Source: Orychophragmus violaceus
Lineage: Eukaryota; Streptophyta; Magnoliopsida; Brassicales; Brassicaceae
Direction of reading: 5' to 3'
NCBI GenBank assembly: GCA_030180135.1
Contig: CM058234.1
Location: 30,476,766-30,540,765 of the forward strand
DNA length: 64,000 bases
Each line of letters starts with the position of its first letter. Within the stretch, counting starts at the first letter, position 1. Under the pieces are notes generated by a model. That model had not been told where the DNA came from, did not search any database, and was given only the letters and a program-made list of their open reading frames with translations. Positions 11,701 to 23,672 of the stretch are shown in pieces. The position numbers and the translations under genes are program-made.

Positions 11701-12515
11701 GGAAGTGACATGGTTGTATTGCTATTAATACTTGTAGATACTGTTTAATAAGGTGTAAAAGGAGTTAGTCCATTAATCAGAGTGTATCATGTTTACATCT
11801 ATAGATGTTGAAAAAATGCATATGCACATGTAAGATGTGACACATGCCCAAAAGGTCTACAACTATGTATTTTTCCATATTAAGGTACAAATCATTGCTT
11901 CTATAATATTAAAATAGGTGACGCTTTTAAAATTAACCTTATGTTTATGTGTAATATTATTTTTTATGTCACTGCTTCTATTTGTTAATTTGGGGATTTA
12001 TTAAGAGTATTATAGTATTAAAAATTTTAGTCACACATTAAATATTTGTATAGTATATATGAATAATAAAACGGTTCCACCTAATAGTATGTGACGATAG
12101 ACACTGTGATTTATATTTTGTTTTATGTAGAACCGATTTGTACGTTCTGTTTTGACAATTGGGTTATGTTCATTCATATGACACATATTTTCATAAACTA
12201 CCGTAAAGATATGAACAAAATGATATGTTTTCATAGTAACATCGCACATGAAGGTTGCAGTTGTGTGTAAAGACTTAATACAGTAAATTTAAAAAGTTTA
12301 TTGTGTTAAATTAATGTGATGATTTTATGATATATAGTTAATTTTTAATACAATTTTATATGTGAAATTTATGTAAAGACTTAAACTAGCGCTTATCAAT
12401 TCTGGAATATTCCTATATACTATCTATACGAAATCTCTACACAATCTTTATAAGTTGCTAACCATAAGATGTAGAAGATATTACCCAATAATGACGATTG
12501 TATCTCCTCGAAATG
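11701..12515. other. Spacer between the UGT promoter and the RPA1-like exon
   Basis: AT-rich DNA without recognised coding sequence. It may contain upstream regulatory sequence of the UGT gene (minus strand) and of the RPA-like exon (plus strand), which diverge from here. The minus-strand ORF at 12031-12249 shows no family features. Confidence 0.5.
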
Positions 12516-12525
12516 TATATAAATA
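12516..12525 (+). promoter_or_regulatory. TATA box of the RPA1-like exon
   Basis: TATATAAATA lies 78 bp upstream of the chosen ATG, a normal plant spacing for a TATA box with a short leader. Confidence 0.55.
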
Positions 12526-12602
12526 GTCGCCTTAGCTTCTTATTTTTAACCTATCAAACAATTAAAAACACAGAAACATTCGAAATCATTTTACCAGCCT
12601 CA

Positions 12603-12743
12603 ATGAATAACAAGCTTACCAATCTCGATGAAATCAAGTCCTTCAAAGCGGGATGGAGGATTCAAGTCAAAATTCTTCATTCCTGGAAGCAATACACTGC
12701 ACAATCCGGTAAAACTTTGGAGGTCATTTTAGCCGATGAAAAT
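12603..12743 (+). pseudogene. First exon of an RPA1-like (OB-fold, DUF223-type) protein
   Basis: The exon encodes 47 aa beginning MNNKLTNLDEIKSFKAGW and containing QVKILHSWKQYT, then GKTLEVILADEN. This is the conserved start of plant RPA 70-kDa-like single-stranded-DNA-binding proteins. Similar proteins are numerous in Brassicaceae, and some are carried by Helitrons. A good donor (GTAAGT) follows at 12744, in phase 0, and a TATA box lies upstream. The ORF starting at 12498 adds only leader and intron. No second exon was found in the next kilobase. A copia element begins at 13789 and a Helitron-type end lies at 13360, so the gene is truncated or a captured fragment. Confidence 0.7.
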
Positions 12744-13071
12744 GTAAGTATATTTTGTTACATATTCTACAAACGATATATTTACAACAAACGTAATACA
12801 TGTTTACTTGAATTTTTATACTTCTTTTTATGTAAGGTGTTAAATGTGTGTATTATAAAAAAAAATTTAGATAAAAACCAAAAAAACAATACATATAAGT
12901 TCAGTAATAAATAGTATTACGTGTAATCTATAATAATTGTAATATAAATCGCTTTTTAAATTACAAAAAAACATGTTGAAATGGAAATGTTAGTGATTAT
13001 ATTTATTAAAATAAATAAATAGTGTATATATACTTAGTATAAAATAATTTAATACAACAATAACATATATT
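12744..13071. other. Intron-like AT-rich sequence after the RPA1-like exon
   Basis: Begins with the GTAAGT donor. Very AT-rich, with no further recognisable exon. Confidence 0.45.
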
Positions 13072-13209
13072 TTTAACTCTAAAAAAAAACTGTAACAATA
13101 AAAATAAAATACATAATACATTATTTTGTTGTCACGACATTTTAACTCTTAAAAAAAACTGTAGCAATAAAAAAAAAATACATAATACATTATTTTGTTG
13201 TCATGACAT
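13072..13209. repeat. Tandem duplication, 69-bp unit x 2
   Basis: TTTAACTCT starts both copies (13072-13140 and 13141-13209). Each ends with TTATTTTGTTGTCA followed by GACAT. The copies differ at only a few sites. Confidence 0.85.
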
Positions 13210-13327
13210 TTAAAACCACCTCAATATATAATTCAATTAGTAACAATATCAATATTAATAGTTAAAACACTTAATTTATATTATTTATCAATTCCTGATT
13301 TTTATTATGAATATATCAAAAACATAA

Positions 13328-13360
13328 ACCGGTGCTTCTATAGCGCGGATCAAAATTTAG
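13328..13360 (+). mobile_element. Degenerate Helitron-type 3' terminus
   Basis: A short GC stem (CCGGTGCT, loop, AGCGCGG) is followed by ATCAAAATTTAG and a T. Arabidopsis Helitrons commonly end with a GC hairpin and then CTAG before T. The terminal C has changed to T. The 5' end was not located. Confidence 0.4.
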
Positions 13361-13582
13361 TTTGGTTTAAAGGTTGTGCACAAAATATATCGTCACCCTT
13401 GTAAGTTACAAACTGATAAACTAAAAAATTATACAAAATTCAACCAACATATTTCAGTTTCAATTTCGTTTGATATTTTCGTGTGTTATATGGTTAATTT
13501 CGCTAGGAACAACTATGTTCCCTTCCACTAAATTCACTGTATAAGTCCAATTGGTGAATAAAAGCGGAATAATTATATCAAT

Positions 13583-13788
13583 TGTTAGCAGAAATGGTAA
13601 GCGGTCGAATAGTGCAAATGTGAGAAAAAGTTGTTAGTGAAACTGTTAGCAGAAACTGTTAATGAAAACGGTTAGCAGAAATTGTTAGCAGAAATGGTAA
13701 GCGGTCGAATAGTGCAAATGTGAGAAAAAGTTGTTAGTAAAACTGTTAATGAAAACGATTAGTGAAAATGGTAACAAAAAGTTGAAAG
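13583..13788. repeat. Tandem duplication, 100-bp period, with GTTAGCAGAAA sub-repeats
   Basis: GTTAGCAGAAATGGTAAGCG begins at 13583 and again at 13683, followed by the same GTCGAATAGTGCAAATG. Shorter GTTAGCAGAAA and GTTAATGAAAACG motifs recur inside. The copia element beginning at 13789 is inserted at its right edge. Confidence 0.8.
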
Positions 13789-14069
13789 TGTTGTGAATAA
13801 AAGAGAGACAGAAGAATTTGTGATATTTATTTCAAAGAATGAAGGCTCCTTTATATAGGAGTACAAGAACTTGGAGACCAAATAAAATCTAGATTACAAG
13901 TAATGAGCCTTATAGTGGACATCTACTAATTATTCATAACACTCCCCCTTAGGTGTCCATTATAATGGAATGGTTTGTAATGCGTTTAAGATGTTGCCTC
14001 ATTAAAAACCTTACCAGAAAAACCCAATGGGAAAAACCATGGTTAAGGGAAAAAGAGTGCAACACGCAA

Positions 14070-17000
14070 TTACTCCCCCTCATGAGTACACGTGTCGAGA
14101 TCTTTGAGACATCGTAACCCGATATGATGAACTAACTTCTTGAAAGTAGAAGTAGGTAACACCTTTGTAAATAAGTCAGCCAAATTATCGCTCGAACGGA
14201 TCTGTAGAACATGTATATCGCCGTTCTTCTGTAGATCGTGTGTGAAGAAGAATTTTGGTAGAATGTGCTTTGTTCTATCACCTTTAATGTATCCGTCTTT
14301 GAGTTGTGCGATGCATGCTGCATTGTCTTCATACATAATTGTTGGAGCTTCTTTCCCTATAGAAATACCACAATCTCCTTGTATATGATGAACGACAGAT
14401 CTTAACCATACACACTCGCGACTAGCTTCATGGATGGCTAAAATCTCTGCATGGTTAGAAGAAGTAGCGGTGAGAGTTTGCTTCATAGATCGCCAAGAGA
14501 TGGCAGTACCTCCGCAAGTGAACACATATCATGTTTGCGATTTAGCAGTATGGGGATCGGATAAGTATCCTGCGTCTGCAAAACCAATTAGGCCTTCCTT
14601 GGATAAGTTAGAAAAGAATAAGCCCATGTCTTTTGTACCTTGGAGGAAACGAAGTATATGCTTAATACCATTCCAATGTCTTTGCGTTGGGCATGAGCTA
14701 ACAAATTCACAGAAAATGATATATCTGGTTTTGTGTGACTAGCAAGGTACATTAGTGCTCCTATTGCACTTAAGTATGGTACTTCAGGGCCAAGAACTTC
14801 TTCACTGTTTTCCCGAGGGCGGAATGGATCCTTTGACACATCAAGTGATCTTACAACCATTGGACTTCTCAAAGGGTGTGCATTATCCATATAGAACTTT
14901 TTGAGCACATTTTATGTGTATGTTTCTTGATGTACTAGAATTCCATTCTTTACATGTTCAATTTGTAAAACCAGACAAAATTTTGTTTTCCCAACATCTT
15001 TCATCTCAAATTCTTTCTTCAAATATTCTACTGTGTAGGAAATCTCTGCAGGAGTTTCAATAATATTTAAATCATCAACATATACTGCAATTATAACAAA
15101 TCATTTCTCAAATCTCTTTATAAAGATGCATGGACTAACACTGTCATTCTTGTAGCCTTCTCTTAATAAGTACTCACTAAGGCGATTATACCACATACGT
15201 CCTGACTGTTTTAATCCATAACGAGATCGATTTAGTTTTATGCAGTATTGTTCTCGGGAATTAGAATTTCCTGCTTCATGGAGTTTAAATTCTTCTAGGA
15301 CTTTCATATAAATGTCATTTTCTAGTGGCCCATATAAGTAGGCTGTCACTATATCCATTAAACGTAAATCAAGTCCTTCATTTATCGCCAGACTAATAAG
15401 GAACCTGGAAGTAGTTGCATCCACCACATGAGAGTATGTCTCTTAATAATCAATTCCAGGTCTTTGTGAGAATCCTTGTGCGACTAAACGTCCTTTATAT
15501 CTCATAATTTCTCCATTTCATTCTTCTTTCGTACAAAGACCCATTTATATCCCACTGGTTTTACACCTTTAGGTGTACGGACTACTGGTCCAAATACTTC
15601 TCTTTTAGCGAGAGATTTTAATTATGCATCTATTGCTTCCTTCCATTTTGGCCAATCACTTCTTTGTGTACACTCTTCAATAGATGTTGGTTCATGATCC
15701 TCATCCATAATATCAACTTCTACATTGCATGCAAAAATATCATCGACGTCGATTTGCTTTCAGTTCCATTTTATTCCATACATGACATAATTAATTCAGA
15801 TCTCATCATTATCAGGTACCTGAATTTCATCCTTTGTCATGTTTGAAGTCTCTTCTAGAGATCATTCATTCGTAATTATTTCCTCGGTTTCACCATTGCC
15901 AATTTCTGCTCCTTTTCTTTTTCGAGGATTTTTATCTTTGGAACCAATAGGTCTACCACGTTTCAAACGTGCCTTAGACTCATTAGCAGTTTGATTTTGT
16001 CCTTCTGGAATATTTATTCTTATCGGAGCATTTACAGCTGGTATATGTGATTTGATCACACTTTTTGGGTCAGTAAACGCATATGGCAACTGATTTGCTA
16101 AGCTTTGTAAATGAATTATCTTTTGGACTTCTAATTCACATTCTTTAGTCCGAGGATCAAGATAAGACATTGATAATTCATTCCAATTTATATCTTTTTC
16201 CAGCTTTTTATTTTCTCCCCCTAGAGTTGGAAAAACAGACTCATTAAAATGACAGTCTGCGAATCGAGCCTTGAATAAATCCCCGTAGATGGCTCAAGAT
16301 ATTTAATTATTGATGGATAATCATATCCAACATATATTCCCAACCTCCTTTGAGGACCCATCTTAGATCGCTGTGGTGGAGCAATTGGAACGTATACAAC
16401 ACATCCAAAAACTTTCAGATGGGAAATATTTGGTTCCTGACCCAGAATCAGTTGTGATGGTGAGAACTTTTGATTACTTGTTGGCCTGATGCGAATCAAT
16501 GTTGCTGCATGTAATATAGCATGTCCCCAAGCATATATTGGGAGTTTTTATTTCATTAGTAATGGTCTAGCAATCAACTGTAGACGTTTGATTAGAGATT
16601 CTGCTAAACCATTTTGTGTGTGAATATGTGCTACAAGATGTTCAACACTTATCCCAATGGACATGCAATGATCTTTAAAAGCTTGAGACGTGAATTGACC
16701 AGCATTATCAAGGCGAATTGCCTTTAAGGGAAAATCTGTAAAATTGGCTCGTAGTCTAATCAACTGAGCAAGTAATCTCGGAAACGCCAAGTTTCGAGTT
16801 GATAACAAGGATACATGTGACCATCTACTAGATGCGTCAATTAAAACCATAAAATACCTAAAGGTTCCACATGATGGGTGAATCGGCCCACAAATATCTC
16901 CTTGTATTCGTTCCAGAAAACTTATTGATTATGAATTGATTTTTACAGGTGAAGGCTGTATCATCAATTTGCCTTGCGAACAAGCAGCACATGAAAAATC

Positions 17001-17546
17001 ATTAGGAAGAATCTTCTGGTTCTTTAATTAATGTCCACATGAATTAGAAATAATCTTTCGCATCATTATTGTACCGGGATGGCCTAACCGGTCATGCCAA
17101 ACTTTGAGGTTTTCTGTGGACTTATGAACTACTATAACATTTGCTTCAATTGTATTAATTGTAGTATAGTAGAGTCCAGTGGAGAATGCATGTAGTTTTT
17201 CCACAATGTCTTTAGAGCCTTGGGTATTACTTGTGATTTGAAGGTATTCAATATTACCTTCACTTGTAGTCTCAATATGGTATCCATTTCTGCGGATATC
17301 TTTAAAACTTAATAAATTTTTTTGAGACTTAGGGGAATATAATGCATCAGCAATTTCTAACTTTGTTCTCATAGGCAATGATATATTTGCTCTTCCAGAG
17401 CCTTCTATTATCTTAGCACTACATGTTACGGTACTTATACTTGATTCTTTCATTGTCAAGTAAGTTAAATAATTCTTATTTTTCAAAATAAGGTGGCTAG
17501 TTGCACTGTCTGCCAAGCATAAATCTCCACCATTCATTTTCTTCAA
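14070..17546 (-). pseudogene. copia pol: protease/pre-integrase, integrase, reverse transcriptase, RNase H (frameshifted)
   Basis: The polyprotein runs right to left in broken frames. 17546-17028 holds the protease-like start (CLADSATSH) and the pre-integrase zinc-binding region (VWHDRLGHPG). 16850-16548 is the integrase core (IRLDNAGQFTS, then QNGLAESLIKRLQ). 16499-16221 is the integrase tail (LKVFGCVVYVP, GIYVGYD). 15427-15101 is the reverse transcriptase start (DIVTAYLYG, YGLKQSGRMWYNRL). 14908-14588 is the connection domain (YLSAIGALMYLA, TKPDISF). 14525-14070 is RNase H (HAEILAIHEASRE, YEDNAACIAQ, RTKHI, DLFTK). The order is that of Ty1/copia. Several frameshifts and stops make it inactive. 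The integrase motif has Asn-Ala where Asn-Gly/Gly-Gly is usual. Confidence 0.9.
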
Positions 17547-18742
17547 ATAAACAAATAAAATTAATTAATATAAATAACTCAATCAACTTTAACCAAAAAC
17601 ATCAATTCATAGAATAAAAATAAGAACCAAAATCCAACTAAATAAAAGATAAAATATGAGAATAAAATCAAGCAACAAGGTTCTTTAAATGATTATATTG
17701 AAATCACTTAATATATAATCATTTCAATACAAAATCATGATAATTAATATACAAGCTTGCTTAGTATGTATACACATATCCATAAAAGTGAGAAAGTTTA
17801 TAAAGAGTTTGCTTAAAATAAAGTTTTTAATTATGCATCAATACACGTGAGAAGTTGTGTATATATTTGAGCAAGTTTTAATTTTGGAAACATTTAAAAA
17901 TAAGTCATTAAAGATAAGTAAGGTACATATACGTAAACCATCAATATTCGAAAATAGAAACTTAACCTTTTTTATATATATATATAAGTAAAGATGTATA
18001 AAATGGAAATAATTAAAAAAATTTCTTTATTTAAGAAAATAACTATGAATCAGGAAAGTCAAAGATCACAATCTGGTTTCATACTAAGACAAAAATATTA
18101 TACGACAAAAACCCGTAGTAATTATTATTATTATTTTTTTAACTAACATAAAGCAAAAGCAAACATAAAGCAATAATAGTTAACGTAAATATAGAAATTG
18201 AACATAAGCATCAATTAATAAATAATAAAATATAATATATATATGAATTCATTAGTATGAACCATAGATTGATAATAAACATGGTTCAAACACATGATTA
18301 ATCATAACAAATATCAATAATATTATTCTAGATAAGTATTGATAACATCTCTTCTTTTATGAATAAGATTTGAGGTGACAAAGTCTACCATATAATCATA
18401 ATCGTGAAGACATAGCCTAGTATAACGATTATTTAGAGAAGATGTTACTTATCATCCCGGAATAAGATAGATAATAAACATAAATTTAAATCCCATCTTT
18501 TCGGTGTAAAAAGAAAGAACAAGAGACTTTGATGACGAACCATAAGTTGATAATAAACATGATTCATCAAGTAATATCGATAAGTAATACTTCAATTAAA
18601 TATCGATAGAATCGAATCTCTTTTTATGAACTATGAGTTGATAATAAACATGATTCAAAAGAGGACTAGATTGAAAAAAAAAATGATTACTATAAAAATT
18701 TCCTATCATATAACTCTAGTGATTAGAGAATCGTGCTGATAG
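17547..18742 (-). other. AT-rich leader of the old copia element; no gag found; degenerate repeats
   Basis: This is where gag should lie, but no gag ORF or CCHC knuckle is visible in any frame. TTGATAATAAACATG flanked by GAACCAT/GATTCA recurs near 18270, 18550 and 18640. TA-rich runs occur near 17970-17990 and 18233-18245. Confidence 0.6.
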
Positions 18743-18953
18743 TGTTGTGAATTAAAGAGAGATAGAAGAATTGGTGATATTTATTTCAATGAATGAAGAC
18801 TCCTTTATATAGGAGTACAAGAACTTGAAGACGAGGTAAAATCTAGATTACAAGTAATGGGTCTTATAATGGACATCTACTAATTATTCATAACAGAAAG
18901 AACATTTTTATTGTATTTTTTATATCGTTTTTATAATTAGTAACAATTAAAAC

Positions 18954-19533
18954 CAGTGTTCTAAAAATCGGGCTGGGCGGCCGCCTCCGCGCCGAGAAAA
19001 CGCTAGACTGACCCTCGCCGCCGCGATTTGAGTGCAGTCGGTCAGATAATCGGAAATTTTAAAAATTCATTTTTTTGATCGATTTGGCTTGAAAATCAAA
19101 CAGATCTATCAATTTTAAGTATGAATATATACAAAATTGAAAGGAAAATGAAGAAAAACGAGTATAACAGAGCATATAAAGTTAAGAAAAAAAGATGAGC
19201 CGTCGTTCGTGGTTGGTTTGCAGAGAGAGACATTAGGGAAGATGATCATACAATTACAAATTTGCCCTTCATTAAAAGGGAAGCGAAAAAATCAACAAAA
19301 AACGTCACATTAAAGGCTCGAACTCGGGAATAGAGGAACTAATAACACTACGAAGCCACTAGACCAGCATTCAGTTTTGATATATTTCATATATTAATCA
19401 ATATATACAATATATTAATAAAAATACCCTAAAACTAGACTCCGTTTAATCCCCGCTTAATCTCCGATTTTTCTGTTAGGCGTTAGACCCACCCTAACCG
19501 TCCGACTAACGCCTAGCGCCTTTTCGAACACTG
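18954..19533. mobile_element. hAT-type MITE (580 bp) with 8-bp TSD
   Basis: Terminal inverted repeats begin CAGTGTTC-x-AAAA at both ends, followed by related GC-rich blocks (GGCTGGGCGG on the left, GGCGCTAGGCG on the right, read inward). A perfect 8-bp duplication, ATTAAAAC, flanks it at 18946-18953 and 19534-19541, the TSD length of hAT elements. It has GC-rich ends, an AT-rich middle and no transposase. Confidence 0.9.
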
Positions 19534-19541
19534 ATTAAAAC

Positions 19542-20753
19542 AGTATAGATCTAACGGCAACAACTATAAATTACCAATCAAAGCGTATATGTAAAGTTGA
19601 ATTTCAAATTTGGGTGTTTGATTACTCTGAAATTTGAATTTAGAGATTCGGACCAAAGATAGAAGTTATTAGAAATGTTTTCGTTGAATTAAAAGGTTGC
19701 TCAATGCCCATAGAGCACTCCATCGAGAGTTTTTAATAGATTTTTTAAGATTAAAATAATGAAAATAATGAAAAAGAGGAGAGATTATAACATGAATTTT
19801 TTAAAAATATATTAAGGGTTTTCAAATAAAACTTTTGATATCTTCTTAAGAAATTCATGTAAGATATGTCATTTTTTCATTAGTTCATATTTATTTTAAA
19901 CTAAATTTTATTTATATGACAAAATTAAATATTAAATAAAATATATTAGTAAGAATTTTAAATTGAGGTTTTCGTCATTGAGGATGTTTTTAATATTTGG
20001 AAGTCCACATCAATTTTTTAAGATATAATAATTTTTAGGGTTCAAATTAAAATATAAAAGGTTTTTAAGGTTATTTTTTTACACTAGTATATAACTAAGG
20101 AATCCAAAAACATTTAATTTTGGGATCTAATTTTAGTAATACAACGACTTTTAGAATTATTTTTTATACTGCTATATAACTAGAAGATATAAAAGGTTTA
20201 TCTACGGACCTAGCAATAGTGAGCAGACACTGAGGTTGCTATGCCTTCATACCAGTTCAAAGAACGCTAAAAACACTTCCAATAGAAAATTTTCTACTAT
20301 TAAATACTTTAATTTCATATAGTTATATAATGAAAAATTATAAGAGAGTTTTAAATTAATGTTGTGAAGACAAGTATTATATGGATTTCTTTTGAAAATA
20401 TCTTAAAAGTTTTTCATATTATAAATCTTTTTTCTGTCAACTTCATATCACAAATCATAAAATTTAAATCATTATTTATCTATTTTCTGTTTCTAAAAGA
20501 ACTAACTGGTATATCACCTTGTAGACTAAAAATTAAGTTCATAAAAACGAAATTTGAGTCATTTTTCAGAGCTTGTCAAATTAAAATTTTGTCCTTCATT
20601 CTCAAAAACTTTATTCAATTCTAATAACAAGTTTTTTTCTCCTCTGCAATCATTTCAACTGAACAATATATGTTTAAATATAAATACTGTTTCATCATCA
20701 AATCATTAATATTAGGTTGATGAACAAGGAACTCGAGTATTAACTACATATAA

Positions 20754-20784
<31 letters not shown>

Positions 20785-21761
20785 ATAGATGAATACTTTT
20801 ATCTACTTAGTTATCATATACAAATTATAGTACTTAAATGTTTAATTTTTTCGTAAGAACGAATTTTTAATAAAACAATTATATTTGTTTCAAAGACTAT
20901 ATCATTTACTTATTATCTCCAATAAACTAAAGTGTCTATGTAAATAATGAAATAGTAAACTATATAGATGATATATAAAAACAAAATGTAGTGGTGTCTA
21001 CATTTGTCAAATTATAAAGGGTATTTTATCTAAAGTAATTTTAATTACTTTCTTAATTTAAAAGTTAAATATGCTATACATTTTAATTATTCGTATGTAC
21101 GTAAGTCACCTACATTTTATTAGTTCTTATTATGAGTGATTCAATTAGAAATTCACATTAAGTATGATCTAAGACTTATAGATATAATCTCTTTGTTTCT
21201 AAAAAAATATTTTCTAGATTTTTTTTTTTAAACAGATATTTAATGTTTTCTTTGAATTTGTTTTGTTAACAATGATGATAAATTATAAAATTCAATAAAT
21301 TTAGTTAAATTTAAACAAATTGATTTAAAATCATAAAAAATTGTTAATAACCAAAATTTTTTATGCATTTATAAACATTTTTAGTTTATGTTCTTAATAT
21401 AAAATATTTATCATTTTGAAGTGAAGGGAGTATCTCTCAGACATGCGTATAGATACGTTTATTTAATATGTTAGAATTATGGAGATTTTGGACATGTGGT
21501 ATAATTCAGTTTCTCTTTTTCTTCTTTTGTCACAAAGTGTGTTTCAGTTTCACACGGAAGAGAATTGTTTCTAGAAGCCAAGGCTATAGCAAAATCTAAT
21601 ATAAATAATTGAAAAGTTAGAGAGAAAAAGGGATACGGCATGTTATCATTTTTTGATGTGCTATCAGCACCGGACTTTTCGGATTTTTTTTTTTTTAAAC
21701 TCATCTTAAATCGACAGATCAAATTTTAGGTACAAATTCTTCACGGTCTTTTACATTTCAG
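19542..21761. other. AT-rich spacer with a TA microsatellite
   Basis: No gene recognised. A (TA)n run is at about 20759-20783. The ORFs at 20364-20624 (plus) and 21477-21722 (minus) are low-complexity and have no family features. Confidence 0.5.
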
Positions 21762-21945
21762 CATCTCTAATCGGAAGCGAAAAAATGTCGGCATCAGTAT
21801 ACCAGAAGAAGAAACTTCAGACACAGATGGAGATGATGATAAGCACATCTGTGATTTTCCGGCATCAAAGAGATTTTCCTGCGGATCTAGCAGAAGAAGA
21901 AGCTTAGACGCCTATCTCTCAAAAACGATTTTGGACTCCGACAAG
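21762..21945 (+). pseudogene. Candidate internal exon of an unidentified gene fragment
   Basis: A polypyrimidine-preceded acceptor (ACATTTCAG) opens an uninterrupted frame of about 61 codons that ends at a donor (AAG then GTATAC). The peptide has an acidic patch (PEEETSDTDGDDD) and a basic patch (SSRRRSLD). I do not recognise the family. Another short plus-strand coding-like piece (MKLPFTPTVQLKPVSEND, near 22038) follows and ends in a stop. Before the LINE inserted, this DNA lay immediately upstream of the mevalonate kinase exon now at 45732. Confidence 0.3.
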
Positions 21946-22143
21946 GTATACAAATTATGGCTTTGATGATGATGATAATGATTTGTTTCATGAACGAAAA
22001 AAATGCGATTTAAGCTTCTATTGAAATTGTTTATAAGATGAAGCTTCCTTTCACACCTACCGTTCAATTAAAACCCGTTTCTGAAAATGACATTTAGAAA
22101 ATTAAGGCTCTGAGTTACGGGTATGCGGAGATTCTCTATTTCT

Positions 22144-23672
22144 TTGACATTATTATTATTTTTTTGTCAAACAAGCAACTTCATTAAAATGTAAAGGTTT
22201 TACACTCCGCAAGGGGAGGAAGATGAAAGAGCAATGGCTAAAGCTGATTTTGCCACAAAATCAGCTGCCATATTACAAGCTCGAGAAATAAACATAAGCT
22301 CAATAAACTCAAAGGATCTACTAAAGAAGTGGATATCTGGTAGAATGCATACTAACTCTCCTCTACTCTCCTTCGACTTCAACAATTTAACAACTGTGAG
22401 TGAGTCCGAAAGGATAACAAGCGAGAGTGTATTAGCAGCAAAAGCTGTCATGAAAGCTTTACGAATAGCAAGCGCCTCAACAATGAGCGCAGAAGAAACG
22501 AAAGATCGAGTTTCTTTGAAGTCCGTTAAGCGACCGAAATCCAGGAAAGAGACGACGCCACCAATCCCACACATATCCGATGCAGAGTCCCAAGCCGCGT
22601 CAACGTGAACATGAGTGGTATTCAGTCAGACAGGAAGGTGAAGCACATGTAGGACTTGTATCGCAGGCTGTCGCAGAACCAAAATAGGACCAGATTGAGC
22701 ATCCTGCCATTCTTTGGCATCTAGAACGGCTTTCCTAACAATATCAGCAGCCTCCAATCTTATATTTATGAAGGCTAGCAGGTTCCGCGCTTTCCACGAT
22801 GACCAGAGGAGCCATGGCCATAGTGGAATAGTCAGACCCACTGGCGGGAGAGTTCGAGAAGAACCACAGTTCTCGATCAGAAGACGAGAAGTAGCAGTCG
22901 AGCTCTGTGGTGATGGATAAATAGGAGCCATGTTCCAGACGGAAATCGCCTCCACACCTTTTACAAGCGAAGGAGGTAATTCTAATTTAGGCTAAATTGC
23001 TGACGAAAATCGCCTTCTTGACCACTTTTCAGAGGAAATCTTTAATTTTGGGACTGGTTTTTACATTCCATATTGCATTCAACCAAGGGAAGTAGGTTCC
23101 TGCAGCTTGTAAACGATATGCAATACCCAGTCCGTAGCCTGATCGCGTACTATATTGACCCAATTTCTCATACTTAGAAATCAACGAATCATCAAGAGGA
23201 GTAATACTTGAAATAAAACTCCTTATATGGCCCTCATACTGAGGTAAAATCCGCTGAACCATATCAACATTCCATTCACTCCACAAAGGACAAAGTAACT
23301 CACTGACCATCATATTAGCATGATCCGGTAAAGCTGGGCCAATGGGAGCCTGGAAGCCAAGAGTCTTGCCATACACGAATGAGCTCGCCGTTTCCAATAT
23401 ACCAGCATAGCCTTTTACGAAGGATCTCTTTGCCGTTTAAAATTTTGCGCCAACCATGCGAAGCTTGGGCAGGGATAGGAGCATCCAAGAAACCTAAAGA
23501 GCGGCAATACTTTCCATGTAGCACTTGGAAAACAAGAGAAGAGGGCTCCTTTAATAATTGTCAGCCAAGTTTAGCAAGTAGAGAGTCGTTAAAGATTTTG
23601 ATATCTCTGAATCTCATACCCCCAGAATATTTAGGTAGTGAAAGAGAAGACCAAACGACCCAACACATCTTC
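22144..23672 (-). mobile_element. L1 LINE piece 4 (3' end): RT tail, zf-RVT region, RNase H, poly(A)
   Basis: Reading leftward, the segment encodes KMCWVVWSSLSLPKYSGG, GMRFRDIKIFNDSLLAKLGWQ, HGKYCRSLGF and SHGWRKIL (the conserved region after plant LINE reverse transcriptase). It then reads through the zf-RVT-like part (23397-23029) into an RNase H-like domain (22574-22200: LVILSDSLTVVKLL, CNMAADFVAKSA). Several frameshifts are present. The minus-strand tail near 22155-22167 is A-rich. TTGACATTATT at 22144-22154 matches 45697-45707, the other side of the whole LINE. Copia N1 interrupts it at 23673. Confidence 0.88.

Larger units (their letters stand above)
13789..18895 (-). mobile_element. 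Old Ty1/copia LTR retrotransposon with pol but no visible gag
   Basis: The 153-bp LTRs are at 13789-13941 (3' LTR) and 18743-18895 (5' LTR). Both start TGTTGTGAAT and end TTCATAACA. A perfect 5-bp target-site duplication, GAAAG, lies at 13784-13788 and 18896-18900. The polypurine tract (AGGGGGAGT on the minus strand) abuts the left LTR. The LTRs differ at about 12 of 153 positions, so the insertion is old. A TATA box (TATATAAAGG on the minus strand) is in each LTR. The 5' LTR is followed by a weak primer site (TATCAGCACG). Confidence 0.92.

Noticed and set aside
20759..20783. TA repeat as a promoter element
   Set aside because: Simple (TA)n microsatellite without an adjacent gene.
22234..22920. 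Plus-strand ORFs opposite the LINE RNase H
   Set aside because: Shadows of the minus-strand LINE coding sequence.
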